Shown: positions 1 through 7,047, numbered from the stretch's first letter. The stretch is DNA of 10,703 nucleotides from Sediminibacterium ginsengisoli (GCA_945860335.1 CAMAQW010000051.1:1-10703), one strand, 5' to 3'. Notes: generated by a model from the sequence alone, not told the origin. A program made the numbers and translations.

Positions 1-411
1 AAAAAAGCCATTTCTATCGAAGAAAAACCAGCGCATCCAAAATCTAATTATGCCGTGCCTGGTTTATATTTTTATGACAATGACGTGGTAGAAATTGCTA
101 AAAACATCGAACCTTCTGCTAGGGGTGAGTATGAAATTACCACCGTTAACAACGAATACCTCCAACGTGGCACTTTACAGGTGGGCATCATGAACCGTGG
201 AACCGCTTGGCTCGATACAGGTACTTTTGACTCCTTAAGTGACGCCTGCGAATTTGTAAGGGTTATTGAAAAGCGCCAAAGCCAAAAAATAGGCTGTATT
301 GAGGAGGTTGCCTTTAGAATGGGCTTTATTGACCGTGAACAGCTCTTAAAACTGGCTGCTAAATACGAGAAAAGTGGCTACGGACAGTACCTTAAAGGAA
401 TAAAACCTTAG
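1..411 (+). CDS. rfbA: Glucose-1-phosphate thymidylyltransferase, 3' part (5' end outside window)
   Basis: This is the last 136 codons of RmlA/RfbA, which makes dTDP-glucose from dTTP and glucose-1-phosphate as the first step towards dTDP-rhamnose and related surface sugars. The reading frame is open from base 1, so the gene is cut by the window edge; the family is usually about 285-295 residues, so roughly the C-terminal half is present. Visible family motifs, numbered from the first codon in the window, are EEKP (7-10), the PKSNYAV-GLYFYD stretch (13-26), RGEYEIT (41-47) and WLDTGT (70-75). The tail has the RQ...KI.C.EE.A.RMGFI and YGQYL segments typical of RmlA. An internal GTG at 55 is a normal Val codon, not a start. 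The next gene begins 38 bp downstream and no hairpin terminator is visible between them. Family assignment is firm. Confidence 0.95.
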   Translation, partial: KKAISIEEKPAHPKSNYAVPGLYFYDNDVVEIAKNIEPSARGEYEITTVNNEYLQRGTLQVGIMNRGTAWLDTGTFDSLSDACEFVRVIEKRQSQKIGCIEEVAFRMGFIDREQLLKLAAKYEKSGYGQYLKGIKP

Positions 412-449
412 CATTCGAACAAAACGGGGAACCTGTTGTTATTGGCTTT

Positions 450-1331
450 ATGGATGCATTTACCATTAAAGATTTAGAGAACCTTTCTGGGATTAAAGCC
501 CATACTATACGCATATGGGAACAGCGCTATCAATTCTTGAACCCTTCAAGAACGGATACCAATATTCGTTATTACACCAACGAAGAGCTTATTACGCTGT
601 TAAATATTGCCCTACTTAATAAGTACGGGTACAAGATTTCCCACATTGATAAGATGAAACCCATCGAAATGAAAGAACGTATTCTTTCATTGACCCAATC
701 GGAAGCACAGCTCGAAAGAATTGTGAATGAACTGATTGAGTGCATGGTGGATCTTCGTATCGAAGATTTTGAGTCGGTACTGGATTTTCAAATTACCAGC
801 AAGGGTATCGAAAAAACCATCACACAAATTATATTCCCATTCCTCGAAAGAATAGGTATACTATGGGTTACAAGCCGCGTGAATCCTGCACAGGAGCACT
901 TAGTAACCAATATTATTCGACAAAAACTAATTGTAGGTATCGAAAAAACCTCGCCTGCTTTGCAAGCTAATTCTACTGCCCTTTTATTCTTACCAGAAGG
1001 CGAGCACCATGAGCTGGGTATCTTATTTATGTATTATTTGCTTAAAGCACGTGGGGTAAAAGTGCTTTATTTGGGTGCTAATGTGCCAATTAAAGATGTG
1101 CTTTACGTTGCAGATTTAAAGACGCCAACCTTCGTTTACACCCACTTAACCTCGGTGGCAAACAATTTTAATTTCGAAAAGTTTTTGACAAGAGTAGGTG
1201 CTAACCTTCCAAAATACTCGGTTTTGGTATCTGGTTTATTGACCCAAACCTATAAAAAAGCGGTCCCAAGCAACGTAAATCTTAAACGTTCTTTACCGGA
1301 AGTGATGGATTATTTGAGCAAGATTGCCTAG
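450..1331 (+). CDS. MerR-family regulator with B12-binding domain, CarH/LitR-type photoreceptor
   Basis: A 293-residue regulator with the CarH/LitR architecture. Residues 1-75 form a MerR winged helix (FTIKDLENLSGIKAHTIRIWEQRY at the N-terminus, then the NIRYYTNEEL wing). Residues about 85-165 are the helical bundle above cobalamin, and 170-293 the Rossmann-like B12-binding fold. The ligand signatures are complete: W139-x9-E149-H150 (the Wx9EH cap over the adenosyl group) and E185-x-H187-x-x-G190, where H187 should be the lower axial cobalt ligand. In characterised CarH proteins the AdoB12-bound tetramer represses carotenoid genes in the dark and falls apart in light. The gene sits just upstream of a sigma/carotenoid operon, as expected for that role. 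One difference is that the residue after the Trp is Val140, where Thermus CarH has the His that ligates cobalt after illumination. ATG at 450 is the natural start because it places the HTH at the extreme N-terminus. Light sensing is inferred, not shown. Confidence 0.9.
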   Translation: MDAFTIKDLENLSGIKAHTIRIWEQRYQFLNPSRTDTNIRYYTNEELITLLNIALLNKYGYKISHIDKMKPIEMKERILSLTQSEAQLERIVNELIECMVDLRIEDFESVLDFQITSKGIEKTITQIIFPFLERIGILWVTSRVNPAQEHLVTNIIRQKLIVGIEKTSPALQANSTALLFLPEGEHHELGILFMYYLLKARGVKVLYLGANVPIKDVLYVADLKTPTFVYTHLTSVANNFNFEKFLTRVGANLPKYSVLVSGLLTQTYKKAVPSNVNLKRSLPEVMDYLSKIA

Positions 1332-1363
1332 TTAATTTTTCCAATTTTATTATAATATTTACG

Positions 1364-1388
1364 TAAGGAGCTGATAATCAGCTCCTTA
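1364..1388 (+). terminator. Hairpin terminator after the MerR/CarH-like gene
   Basis: A perfect 11-bp inverted repeat (TAAGGAGCTGA at 1364-1374, TCAGCTCCTTA at 1378-1388) with a 3-nt loop begins 32 bp after the regulator's stop codon. The following bases, TTTGTTTAATAATTTTTA, are T-rich but interrupted. This looks like an intrinsic terminator insulating the regulator from the sigma/carotenoid operon. Its tail coincides with the left arm of the first palindrome, so the two elements abut. Confidence 0.8.
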
Positions 1389-1422
1389 TTTGTTTAATAA
1401 TTTTTATAAAAAATTAAACAAA
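1389..1422. repeat. Gapped palindrome copy 1, candidate operator
   Basis: Arms TTTGTTTAA (1389-1397) and TTAAACAAA (1414-1422) are exact reverse complements separated by 16 bp. The match extends one further base inward on each side (T1398/A1413). The AT-only spacer contains TTTTATAAAA. The same arm pair with the same spacer length recurs 55 bp downstream. This copy lies just upstream of the predicted -33 element of the sigma-factor promoter. A role as operator for the neighbouring CarH-like regulator is inferred from position and symmetry. Confidence 0.6.
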
Positions 1423-1427
1423 ATTGA

Positions 1428-1457
1428 TTGCGGAATACTTTTCTTTGTTTAACTTTG
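1428..1457 (+). promoter_or_regulatory. Predicted Bacteroidota-type promoter of the sigma/carotenoid operon
   Basis: TTG at 1428-1430 is followed after 19 bp by TAACTTTG at 1450-1457, an exact match to the TAnnTTTG -7 consensus of the Bacteroidota housekeeping sigma factor; published spacing for this promoter type is about 17-23 bp. The expected start site is a few bases downstream, around 1461-1465, giving a leader of only about 13-17 nt before the ATG at 1478. The -7 element lies inside the second palindrome, so a protein bound there should block RNA polymerase. No start site has been mapped; this is a consensus match plus position. Confidence 0.65.
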
Positions 1458-1477
1458 ATTTTATAAAATTAAACAAA
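1444..1477. repeat. Gapped palindrome copy 2, candidate operator over the promoter
   Basis: Arms TTTGTTTAA (1444-1452) and TTAAACAAA (1469-1477) have the same sequence and the same 16-bp spacer as copy 1. The spacer differs from copy 1 and contains most of the -7 element and the shared TTTTATAAAA core. The right arm ends on the base before the sigma-factor ATG. It therefore spans the -7 box, the predicted start site and the whole leader. Because the palindrome straddles the start site, an RNA hairpin is less likely than a DNA-binding site. Confidence 0.6.
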
Positions 1478-1978
1478 ATGTCTACTCCCGAATTTAACGA
1501 GCTCATCATCAACAACACTACATTTTTGAAGCCGTTTGCCTTCACGCTTACCCGTGACAACGAATCGGCTAAAGATTTGGTGCAGGAAACACTGTTTAGA
1601 GCATTAGCTAACCGGGACAAATACAATGTTGGAACCAATATTAAGGCTTGGTTGTATACGATCATGCGTAACATTTTTATCAATGATTACCGCAAAAAAT
1701 CAAAACAATCAACAGTTTTTGATAATACACCCAACGATTTTTTGATTGACAACAACCAAACTTCTGTTAGTAACGAAGCCGTTGCTAAACTCAATTTAAA
1801 AGAAGTACAGGAGGCCATTCATAGCTTACCTATCATTTTCAAAAATCCTTTTTTATTATATTTTGATGGCTATAAGTATCACGAAATTGCTGATATGCTA
1901 AACGAGCCACTTGGTACCATCAAAAGTCGGATTCACTTTGCACGTAAGCTGCTAAAAAATCAGTTGCACCGCTACTAA
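1478..1978 (+). CDS. ECF-type RNA polymerase sigma factor, first gene of the carotenoid operon
   Basis: A 166-residue sigma-70 family protein of the extracytoplasmic-function (ECF) type. Region 2 covers about 12-76, with DLVQETLFRAL (33-43) and the NIKAWLYTIMRNIFINDYRK stretch (54-73) that contacts the -10 region. A variable linker follows (77-103), then region 4 (106-160) with a helix-turn-helix around GYKYHEIADMLNEPLGTIKSR. The length is normal for the class. A longer TTG-initiated form from 1424 is possible in frame, but the ATG at 1478 starts at the usual N-terminus and sits after the predicted promoter. No anti-sigma gene is adjacent; crtI begins 23 bp after the stop. Carotenoid clusters of Myxococcus and Streptomyces also include light-linked ECF factors, but orthology to CarQ or LitS is not claimed. 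Its target promoters are unknown. Confidence 0.88.
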   Translation: MSTPEFNELIINNTTFLKPFAFTLTRDNESAKDLVQETLFRALANRDKYNVGTNIKAWLYTIMRNIFINDYRKKSKQSTVFDNTPNDFLIDNNQTSVSNEAVAKLNLKEVQEAIHSLPIIFKNPFLLYFDGYKYHEIADMLNEPLGTIKSRIHFARKLLKNQLHRY

Positions 1979-2001
1979 TTTTTATTTATTTTTATTGGAC
2001 T

Positions 2002-3495
2002 TTGAAACAATCCGTAATTATTATTGGAAGCGGCTTTGCCGGCTTGTCTGCTGCGTCATTTATGGCAAAAGCAGGTTGGGATGTTACCGTTTTGGAAAAA
2101 CATGAGCAGCCTGGCGGAAGAGCACGTAGGTATAAAGCGGCAGGCTTTACATTTGACATGGGTCCTAGTTGGTATTGGATGCCCGATGTTTTTGAACGTT
2201 ATTTTAATCAGTTTAATAAGAAGGTTTCCGATTATTACAAGCTTATAAGACTCGATCCGTCCTACCGCGTATACTGGTCTGATGGTCCGGTAGATATTCC
2301 GGCCAATTACAATGAACTTAAAGCTTTATTTGAAAAAATTGAACCAGGTGCAGGTCATCAACTCGATTTATTTTTAGCAGAAGCGGCGTACAAATATGAA
2401 GTAGGTATTAACAAGCTCGTGCACAAGCCGGGTCAATCCGTTACCGAATTTTTAGATTGGGAACTCTTTAAAGGCGTTTTTAAACTTGATGTTTTTAATT
2501 CTATTAAAAAGCACGTTGCAAAACATTTTAAAAATCCAAAACTGCGTGAACTCATGGAGTTTCCGGTTTTGTTTTTAGGCGCTTTACCAGAGCATACACC
2601 TGCGCTTTATTCTCTTATGAATTACGCCGATATAAAGGGCGGTACATGGTATCCTAAAACTGGGATGTATAATATTGTTGAAGGCATGTATGATTTAGCG
2701 GTGTCGCTTGGCGTACAATTTAAATTTGAACACGAAGTCACTGCTATCGAAGTTGAAAATAAAATAGCCAAGCGTGTTTGCACGCGTAAAGGAAATTTTG
2801 AAGCAGATGTTATTATAGGCGGTGCCGATTATCACCACATCGAAACAGCGCTATTGCCTGCTGCTGCTAGGTCTTACAGTGCTGCTTACTGGGATTCTCG
2901 CGTTATGGCGCCTAGTTGTCTCCTTTTTTATATCGGGCTCAATAAAAAATTAACCGACGTTCAGCACCATACTTTATTTTTTGATACTTCATTTGATGTG
3001 CATGGTGCCGAAATTTATACGACAAAATCTTGGCCCACCGATCCACTTTTTTATATGAGTATCACTTCTGTAACAGATAATACATCGGCACCTGAAGGAC
3101 ATGAAAATATGTTTTTACTCATGCCAGTGGCAACGGGTTTAGCAGGAGATACAGAGGACGTTCGTGAAAAATATTTAGATCAAATGTTAACCCGCATCGA
3201 AAAGAGGCTCGGTCAATCCGTTAAGGATGCTATTGTTTATAAAAGGTCATTTGCGCAATCTGATTTTATATCAGATTATCATGCGTTTAAAGGCAATGCA
3301 TACGGGCTTGCAAATACTTTACTGCAAACAGCTATTTTAAAACCAAGCTGTCGTAGTAAAAAGGTAAAAAATCTTTTTTATACGGGTCAGTTAACAGTGC
3401 CGGGTCCGGGCGTGCCGCCAAGTTTGATAAGTGGTGAAGTGGTGGCTGGACAAGTAGTAAAACATTATTCAACAAATAAAAACAAACAACTATGA
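2002..3495 (+). CDS. crtI: Phytoene desaturase (lycopene-forming), CrtI
   Basis: A 497-residue FAD-dependent desaturase that converts phytoene to lycopene at the membrane. The N-terminus has the dinucleotide-binding fold GSGFAG (9-14), the acidic E32 ending the second strand, PGGRA (37-41) and FDMGPS (51-56). The C-terminus (about 457-486) has the CrtI-type signature YTGQLTVPGPGVPPSLISGE in the form common in Bacteroidota. The start is taken as TTG at 2002 because the next in-frame ATG lies beyond the FAD-binding glycines. The gene follows the sigma factor by 23 bp, and its stop overlaps the crtB start in ATGA (3492-3495). A second, divergent CrtI-like protein is encoded at 4868-6352. This one is called the phytoene desaturase because of its C-terminal signature and its pairing with crtB. 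Specificity between the two paralogues is inferred. Confidence 0.92.
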   Translation: MKQSVIIIGSGFAGLSAASFMAKAGWDVTVLEKHEQPGGRARRYKAAGFTFDMGPSWYWMPDVFERYFNQFNKKVSDYYKLIRLDPSYRVYWSDGPVDIPANYNELKALFEKIEPGAGHQLDLFLAEAAYKYEVGINKLVHKPGQSVTEFLDWELFKGVFKLDVFNSIKKHVAKHFKNPKLRELMEFPVLFLGALPEHTPALYSLMNYADIKGGTWYPKTGMYNIVEGMYDLAVSLGVQFKFEHEVTAIEVENKIAKRVCTRKGNFEADVIIGGADYHHIETALLPAAARSYSAAYWDSRVMAPSCLLFYIGLNKKLTDVQHHTLFFDTSFDVHGAEIYTTKSWPTDPLFYMSITSVTDNTSAPEGHENMFLLMPVATGLAGDTEDVREKYLDQMLTRIEKRLGQSVKDAIVYKRSFAQSDFISDYHAFKGNAYGLANTLLQTAILKPSCRSKKVKNLFYTGQLTVPGPGVPPSLISGEVVAGQVVKHYSTNKNKQL

Positions 3496-4328
3496 TGAAC
3501 CTGTTTCATGAAGTGAGTCAGGATTGTAGTAGAATAACCACCGAAAAGTATAGCACTAGCTTTTCTTCGGCGATTAGATTGTTGCATAAAGACTTACGTA
3601 CACCCATTTGTAATATTTATGGTTTTGTTCGTTTTGCGGATGAAATAGTAGATACTTTTCATGGTTACGATAAGGCCATGTTATTTGAAGAATTTAAAAA
3701 AGCAACCTACGATGCTATTGAAAGAGGCATTAGTTTAAATCCAATTTTACATAGTTTTCAAATGACCGTGAATCAGTATAAAATTGATCATGCACTCATT
3801 GATGCTTTTTTATACAGCATGGAACTTGATTTAGGAAAGCATACCTACGATAGAGCTGGTTACGAAACCTATATTTATGGCAGTGCCGAAGTGGTAGGTC
3901 TCATGTGTTTGTATATTTTTTGTGAAGGCAACCAGGCGCAGTATGATGCATTAAAGCCTGCTGCAAAAAGTTTAGGATCTGCATTTCAAAAAGTTAATTT
4001 CTTACGTGATGTAAAGGCCGATTTTGAAGGACTAGACCGTATGTATTTTCCGGATTGCGACTTTGCCAATTTTACACAGGCAGATAAATTAGCCATTGAG
4101 CAGGATATTCAAAAAGATTTTGATGAAGCGTATGCAGGTATTTTAAATTTACCCATCAAAGCAAGATTTGGTGTGTATGTTGCTTATAAATATTACCTCT
4201 CCTTGTTTAAAAAAATACAGCGTCTAGAGCCTGCGCATATTTTAGAGTCTCGTATCCGTATTCCAGATTATGGCAAGGCTTTTATACTTGCTAAAGCCGG
4301 CATCAGAAGTCAGTTAAATATTATGTAA
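3492..4328 (+). CDS. crtB: Phytoene synthase, CrtB
   Basis: A 278-residue squalene/phytoene synthase-family enzyme joining two GGPP molecules head to head to give phytoene, the first committed carotenoid. Both Mg2+-diphosphate-binding Asp motifs are intact: D50-EIV-D54 in RFADEIVD and D173-VKA-D177 in NFLRDVKADFEGLDR. The YIYGSAEVVGLMCLYIF helix (127-143) and RMYFP segment (183-187) are also typical. Length is slightly short but in the family range. ATG 3492 overlaps the crtI stop by 4 bp; a second ATG at 3495 could equally serve. Pairing with CrtI in an overlapping gene pair supports phytoene over squalene as product. Idi follows after 10 bp. Confidence 0.94.
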   Translation: MMNLFHEVSQDCSRITTEKYSTSFSSAIRLLHKDLRTPICNIYGFVRFADEIVDTFHGYDKAMLFEEFKKATYDAIERGISLNPILHSFQMTVNQYKIDHALIDAFLYSMELDLGKHTYDRAGYETYIYGSAEVVGLMCLYIFCEGNQAQYDALKPAAKSLGSAFQKVNFLRDVKADFEGLDRMYFPDCDFANFTQADKLAIEQDIQKDFDEAYAGILNLPIKARFGVYVAYKYYLSLFKKIQRLEPAHILESRIRIPDYGKAFILAKAGIRSQLNIM

Positions 4329-4338
4329 AGCCCCCAAC

Positions 4339-4878
4339 ATGATAGAAGAAGTTGTGCTTGTAAACGAAAAGGATGAAGCGGTAGGCGCCATGGAAAAAAT
4401 GGCGGCGCACGAGCAGGCGATACTTCATAGGGCATTTAGTGTTTTTGTTTTTAATACAGCCGGTGATGTATTAATGCAGCAGCGCGCGCATAGTAAATAC
4501 CATAGCGGTGGGCTTTGGACCAATACTTGTTGTAGTCATCCAAGACCCGGTGAAGAAGTTGTAGCGGCGGCTTCCAGAAGGCTACAAGAAGAAATGGGTT
4601 TTACAACAAACCTTACTAAAGCCTTTGACTTTACCTATAAAGCAGTATTTGAAAACGGATTAACAGAGCATGAGTTTGATCATGTAATTTTAGGACAGTA
4701 TGATGGTTTAGTAAATTTTAATCCAAACGAAGTCGCTGCATATGCATATATGACAGTGCAGGAATTAGAAAGGCAAATAAAGGAAACACCAGAACGTTTT
4801 ACAGCTTGGTTTCATATCGCTTATCCAAAATTAAAAGCATGGATGGCAGATCCACTAAATAAAGTACATGAAGTCTAA
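4339..4878 (+). CDS. idi: Isopentenyl-diphosphate delta-isomerase, type I
   Basis: A 179-residue Nudix-fold type I Idi, interconverting IPP and DMAPP in the cytosol and so feeding prenyl chain synthesis. Catalytic and metal residues line up with the E. coli enzyme: H24 and H30 (metal), TNTCCSHP at 61-68 with C65 as the catalytic Cys and H67 as metal ligand, and E110/E112 in TEHEFDH. The Nudix helix is GEEVVAAASRRLQEEMGF (71-88). The gene lies between crtB (10-bp gap) and crtD, whose start overlaps its end by 11 bp. Its presence in the operon suggests precursor supply is raised together with pigment synthesis. No GGPP synthase gene accompanies it here. Confidence 0.95.
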   Translation: MIEEVVLVNEKDEAVGAMEKMAAHEQAILHRAFSVFVFNTAGDVLMQQRAHSKYHSGGLWTNTCCSHPRPGEEVVAAASRRLQEEMGFTTNLTKAFDFTYKAVFENGLTEHEFDHVILGQYDGLVNFNPNEVAAYAYMTVQELERQIKETPERFTAWFHIAYPKLKAWMADPLNKVHEV

Positions 4879-6352
4879 AAAAGCAGTGATTATTGGATCT
4901 GGCATTGCAGGACTTGCGGCTAGTATTAGGTTGGTGGCGCAGGGGTATGAAGTGCATGTCTACGAAAAATCAGAAAAACCAGGAGGCAAGCTCGGTCACT
5001 TTTCTGAAGCAGGGTATCAGTTTGATACTGGCCCAAGCTTATTTACGCAACCACATCAATTAGAAGCGCTGCTAGCGCTAGTGGGCGAAAAACTATCCGA
5101 TTATTTTACTTATCAAAAAATGCCTGTTTCTTGTCATTATTTTTATGAAGACGGAACGGTAATTCATGCTGCTGCAGATCCCGAATTGTTTGCTCAAGAA
5201 GCGCATCTAAAAACGGGCGAACCTGTTAGCAACATTAAAAATTATTTAGCGGCTTCCGAAAAATTATACACGCGTATCGGTCAAGTTTTTTTAGACCATT
5301 CGTTGCATAAATTTTCTACGCTCTTTAAGATTCCGCTCATGTCGGCGCTACGTGCATTTAAACTACCCTATGTAACAAGGTCAATGCATAAGCACAACGA
5401 AAAGGCTTTTTCTTCTAAAAAATTAGTGCAACTATTTAACAGGTATGCTACCTATAATGGAAGTAACCCTTATGTGGCACCTAGTATGCTTACATTAATT
5501 GCGCATCTAGAACATAATGAGGGAAGTTTTTATCCTTCGGGCGGTATGATTTCAATTACCAATGCACTTGTAGCAGTAGCAAAAAAGCATGGCGTTCAGT
5601 TTCATTTTAATAGTCCCGTTCAAAAAATTACAACATCCAATAATAAAGTAACGGGCGTGGTGGTAAATGATGCAGCAGTACCCGCTGATTTGGTTGTAAG
5701 TAACGCGGATGTTTATTTTACGTATCTCAATTTATTAGGCGAGCCGTCTAAGGCGCAACATATTTTAAAGCAGGAACGCAGCAGTAGTGCGTTAATTTTT
5801 TATTGGGGCATCAAAAAAGATTTTCCACAGCTTAGTTTGCACAATATTTTTTTTACAGAAAACTATGAGGCCGAGTTTGCGCATTTGTTTGAGGTAAAAA
5901 TTCCATTTTCTGATCCTACTGTATACATTAATATAACATCGGTGTGTGAGCCAGGCATTCAGGCGCCAGCGGGTAAGCAAAACTGGTTTGTGATGGTGAA
6001 TGTACCCGCAAACACTGGTCAAGATTGGACCGCCATTACAGCATCTGTAAAAAAACAAGTGCTTGCAAAACTAGAACGCATGTTGGGTGAGTCCATTGAG
6101 CCCTTAATTGAAACAGAAAAAATATTAGATCCTTTGTTGATTGAGGCAAAAACGGATTCTTATCAAGGGTCGTTGTATGGTACCAGTTCCAATGCGCCCA
6201 TGGCAGCATTTTTACGTCATCCTAATTTTAGCAAGCAATATAAAGGTCTCTATTTTGTGGGTGGTAGTGTGCACCCTGGTGGTGGTATTCCGCTTTGTTT
6301 AAAAAGTGCAGAAATTATGAGTAATTTAGTGGCAAAAGACACTGTGCTATGA
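4868..6352 (+). CDS. crtD: Carotenoid 3,4-desaturase, CrtD-like (second CrtI-family protein)
   Basis: A 494-residue FAD-dependent carotenoid oxidoreductase, paralogous to CrtI. It has GSGIAG (10-15), E33, PGGK (38-41) and FDTGPS (52-57). The C-terminal signature is VGGSVHPGGGIPL (464-476), the form seen in CrtD-type 1-hydroxycarotenoid 3,4-desaturases and different from the signature of the neighbouring CrtI. CrtD introduces the 3,4 double bond next to a tertiary 1-hydroxyl on an acyclic end group, and the next gene encodes the hydratase that makes that hydroxyl; the two overlap in ATGA (6349-6352). Its ATG lies within the last codons of idi (11-bp overlap). Family membership is firm. The CrtD reaction is inferred from signature and context; another CrtI-type desaturase or oxygenase activity cannot be excluded. 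Confidence 0.85.
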   Translation: MKSKKAVIIGSGIAGLAASIRLVAQGYEVHVYEKSEKPGGKLGHFSEAGYQFDTGPSLFTQPHQLEALLALVGEKLSDYFTYQKMPVSCHYFYEDGTVIHAAADPELFAQEAHLKTGEPVSNIKNYLAASEKLYTRIGQVFLDHSLHKFSTLFKIPLMSALRAFKLPYVTRSMHKHNEKAFSSKKLVQLFNRYATYNGSNPYVAPSMLTLIAHLEHNEGSFYPSGGMISITNALVAVAKKHGVQFHFNSPVQKITTSNNKVTGVVVNDAAVPADLVVSNADVYFTYLNLLGEPSKAQHILKQERSSSALIFYWGIKKDFPQLSLHNIFFTENYEAEFAHLFEVKIPFSDPTVYINITSVCEPGIQAPAGKQNWFVMVNVPANTGQDWTAITASVKKQVLAKLERMLGESIEPLIETEKILDPLLIEAKTDSYQGSLYGTSSNAPMAAFLRHPNFSKQYKGLYFVGGSVHPGGGIPLCLKSAEIMSNLVAKDTVL

Positions 6353-7047
6353 GGCTTTTTATAGAAAAATATAAACTTGCTATTTCTGTTTTTATAGCAC
6401 TTCTTTTTCATGTCAGTGGCATGCTTGGTATTTTAGTTTCTGACCATGCAGCTTGGTTTGTTTCAAATACGCCACTCAACCTTTGGATCATGTTTGTGCT
6501 GCTGCTATGGAATCAACCCAGCTTATCCGCTAAATTTTGGTATTTTTTTATCGCTGCATTTGTTACGGGCATGCTCTCCGAAATAATAGGTGTAAACACA
6601 GGTTTGTTGTTTGGATCTTATTTTTATGGAAAGGCAATGGGTCCCGGACTCATGGACGTGCCTTTTACCATTGGTATGAACTGGTTTGTAGTTGTTTTTT
6701 GTGCCGGTACTGTTATGACAATATTGCACCGCTGGTTACAGCACCAGTTTTTAAAAGAAGGAGAAGGGGTCCCTAAACGCATAGAGAATTTGGCATTTGT
6801 AATTGATGCAGCCCTTGTCGCCGTTTTATTTGATTGGCTAATGGAGCCTGTTGCCGTAAAGCTTGGGTTTTGGACCTGGCTATCACTAGATATTCCGGTG
6901 TACAATTATGTATGTTGGTTTATTGTGAGCGCGGGTTTGCTGGTTTTATTTAGAAAATGGGAGCAACCTAAAGCCAACCCTTTTGCACTACATTTGTTAT
7001 GTGTTCAAGTGCTGTTTTTTTTAACACTTCGAAATTATTTACCATGA
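6349..7047 (+). CDS. cruF: Carotenoid 1,2-hydratase, CruF-like membrane protein
   Basis: A 232-residue, very hydrophobic protein of the CruF/DUF422 carotenoid biosynthesis family, which adds water across the terminal 1,2 double bond of a psi end group (for example gamma-carotene to 1'-hydroxy-gamma-carotene). About seven membrane segments are visible (roughly 9-30, 42-56, 62-82, 107-128, 147-163, 185-203, 212-228). Conserved blocks are E78 with GVNTGLLFGSYFYG (81-94), GPGLMDVPF (98-106), DWLMEP (162-167) and GFWTW (173-177). ATG 6349 overlaps the crtD stop, and its own TGA overlaps the crtZ start, both as ATGA. The link with CrtD supports sequential hydration and desaturation of the same end group. 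Function follows from family and neighbours. Confidence 0.87.
   Translation: MRLFIEKYKLAISVFIALLFHVSGMLGILVSDHAAWFVSNTPLNLWIMFVLLLWNQPSLSAKFWYFFIAAFVTGMLSEIIGVNTGLLFGSYFYGKAMGPGLMDVPFTIGMNWFVVVFCAGTVMTILHRWLQHQFLKEGEGVPKRIENLAFVIDAALVAVLFDWLMEPVAVKLGFWTWLSLDIPVYNYVCWFIVSAGLLVLFRKWEQPKANPFALHLLCVQVLFFLTLRNYLP

Noticed and set aside
1424..1477. In-frame N-terminal extension of the sigma factor from TTG at 1424 (18 extra residues)
   Set aside because: It would start inside the promoter region and run through the -7 box; the ATG at 1478 gives the normal ECF N-terminus.
1332..1477. Cobalamin riboswitch between the B12-dependent regulator and the sigma gene
   Set aside because: The region is 146 bp, mostly A/T, and is accounted for by a terminator, promoter and palindromes; no B12-box-like sequence was seen.
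1414..1683. Antisense 89-residue open frame across the sigma gene start
   Set aside because: It is low-complexity in its C-terminal part, has no recognisable family, and lies opposite a clear coding gene and the promoter.
6294..6302. TTTGTTTAA inside crtD, identical to a palindrome arm
   Set aside because: It encodes conserved CrtD residues (LCLK region) and has no TTAAACAAA partner at the 16-bp spacing, so it is probably chance.
6523..6905. Several open frames on both strands within cruF
   Set aside because: They are shadows of the cruF frame, whose conserved motifs fix the coding frame.
6999..7043. Upstream in-frame start for CrtZ inside cruF
   Set aside because: The ATG at 7044 overlaps the cruF stop in ATGA and matches family length; the extra residues are a frame-shifted read of cruF.
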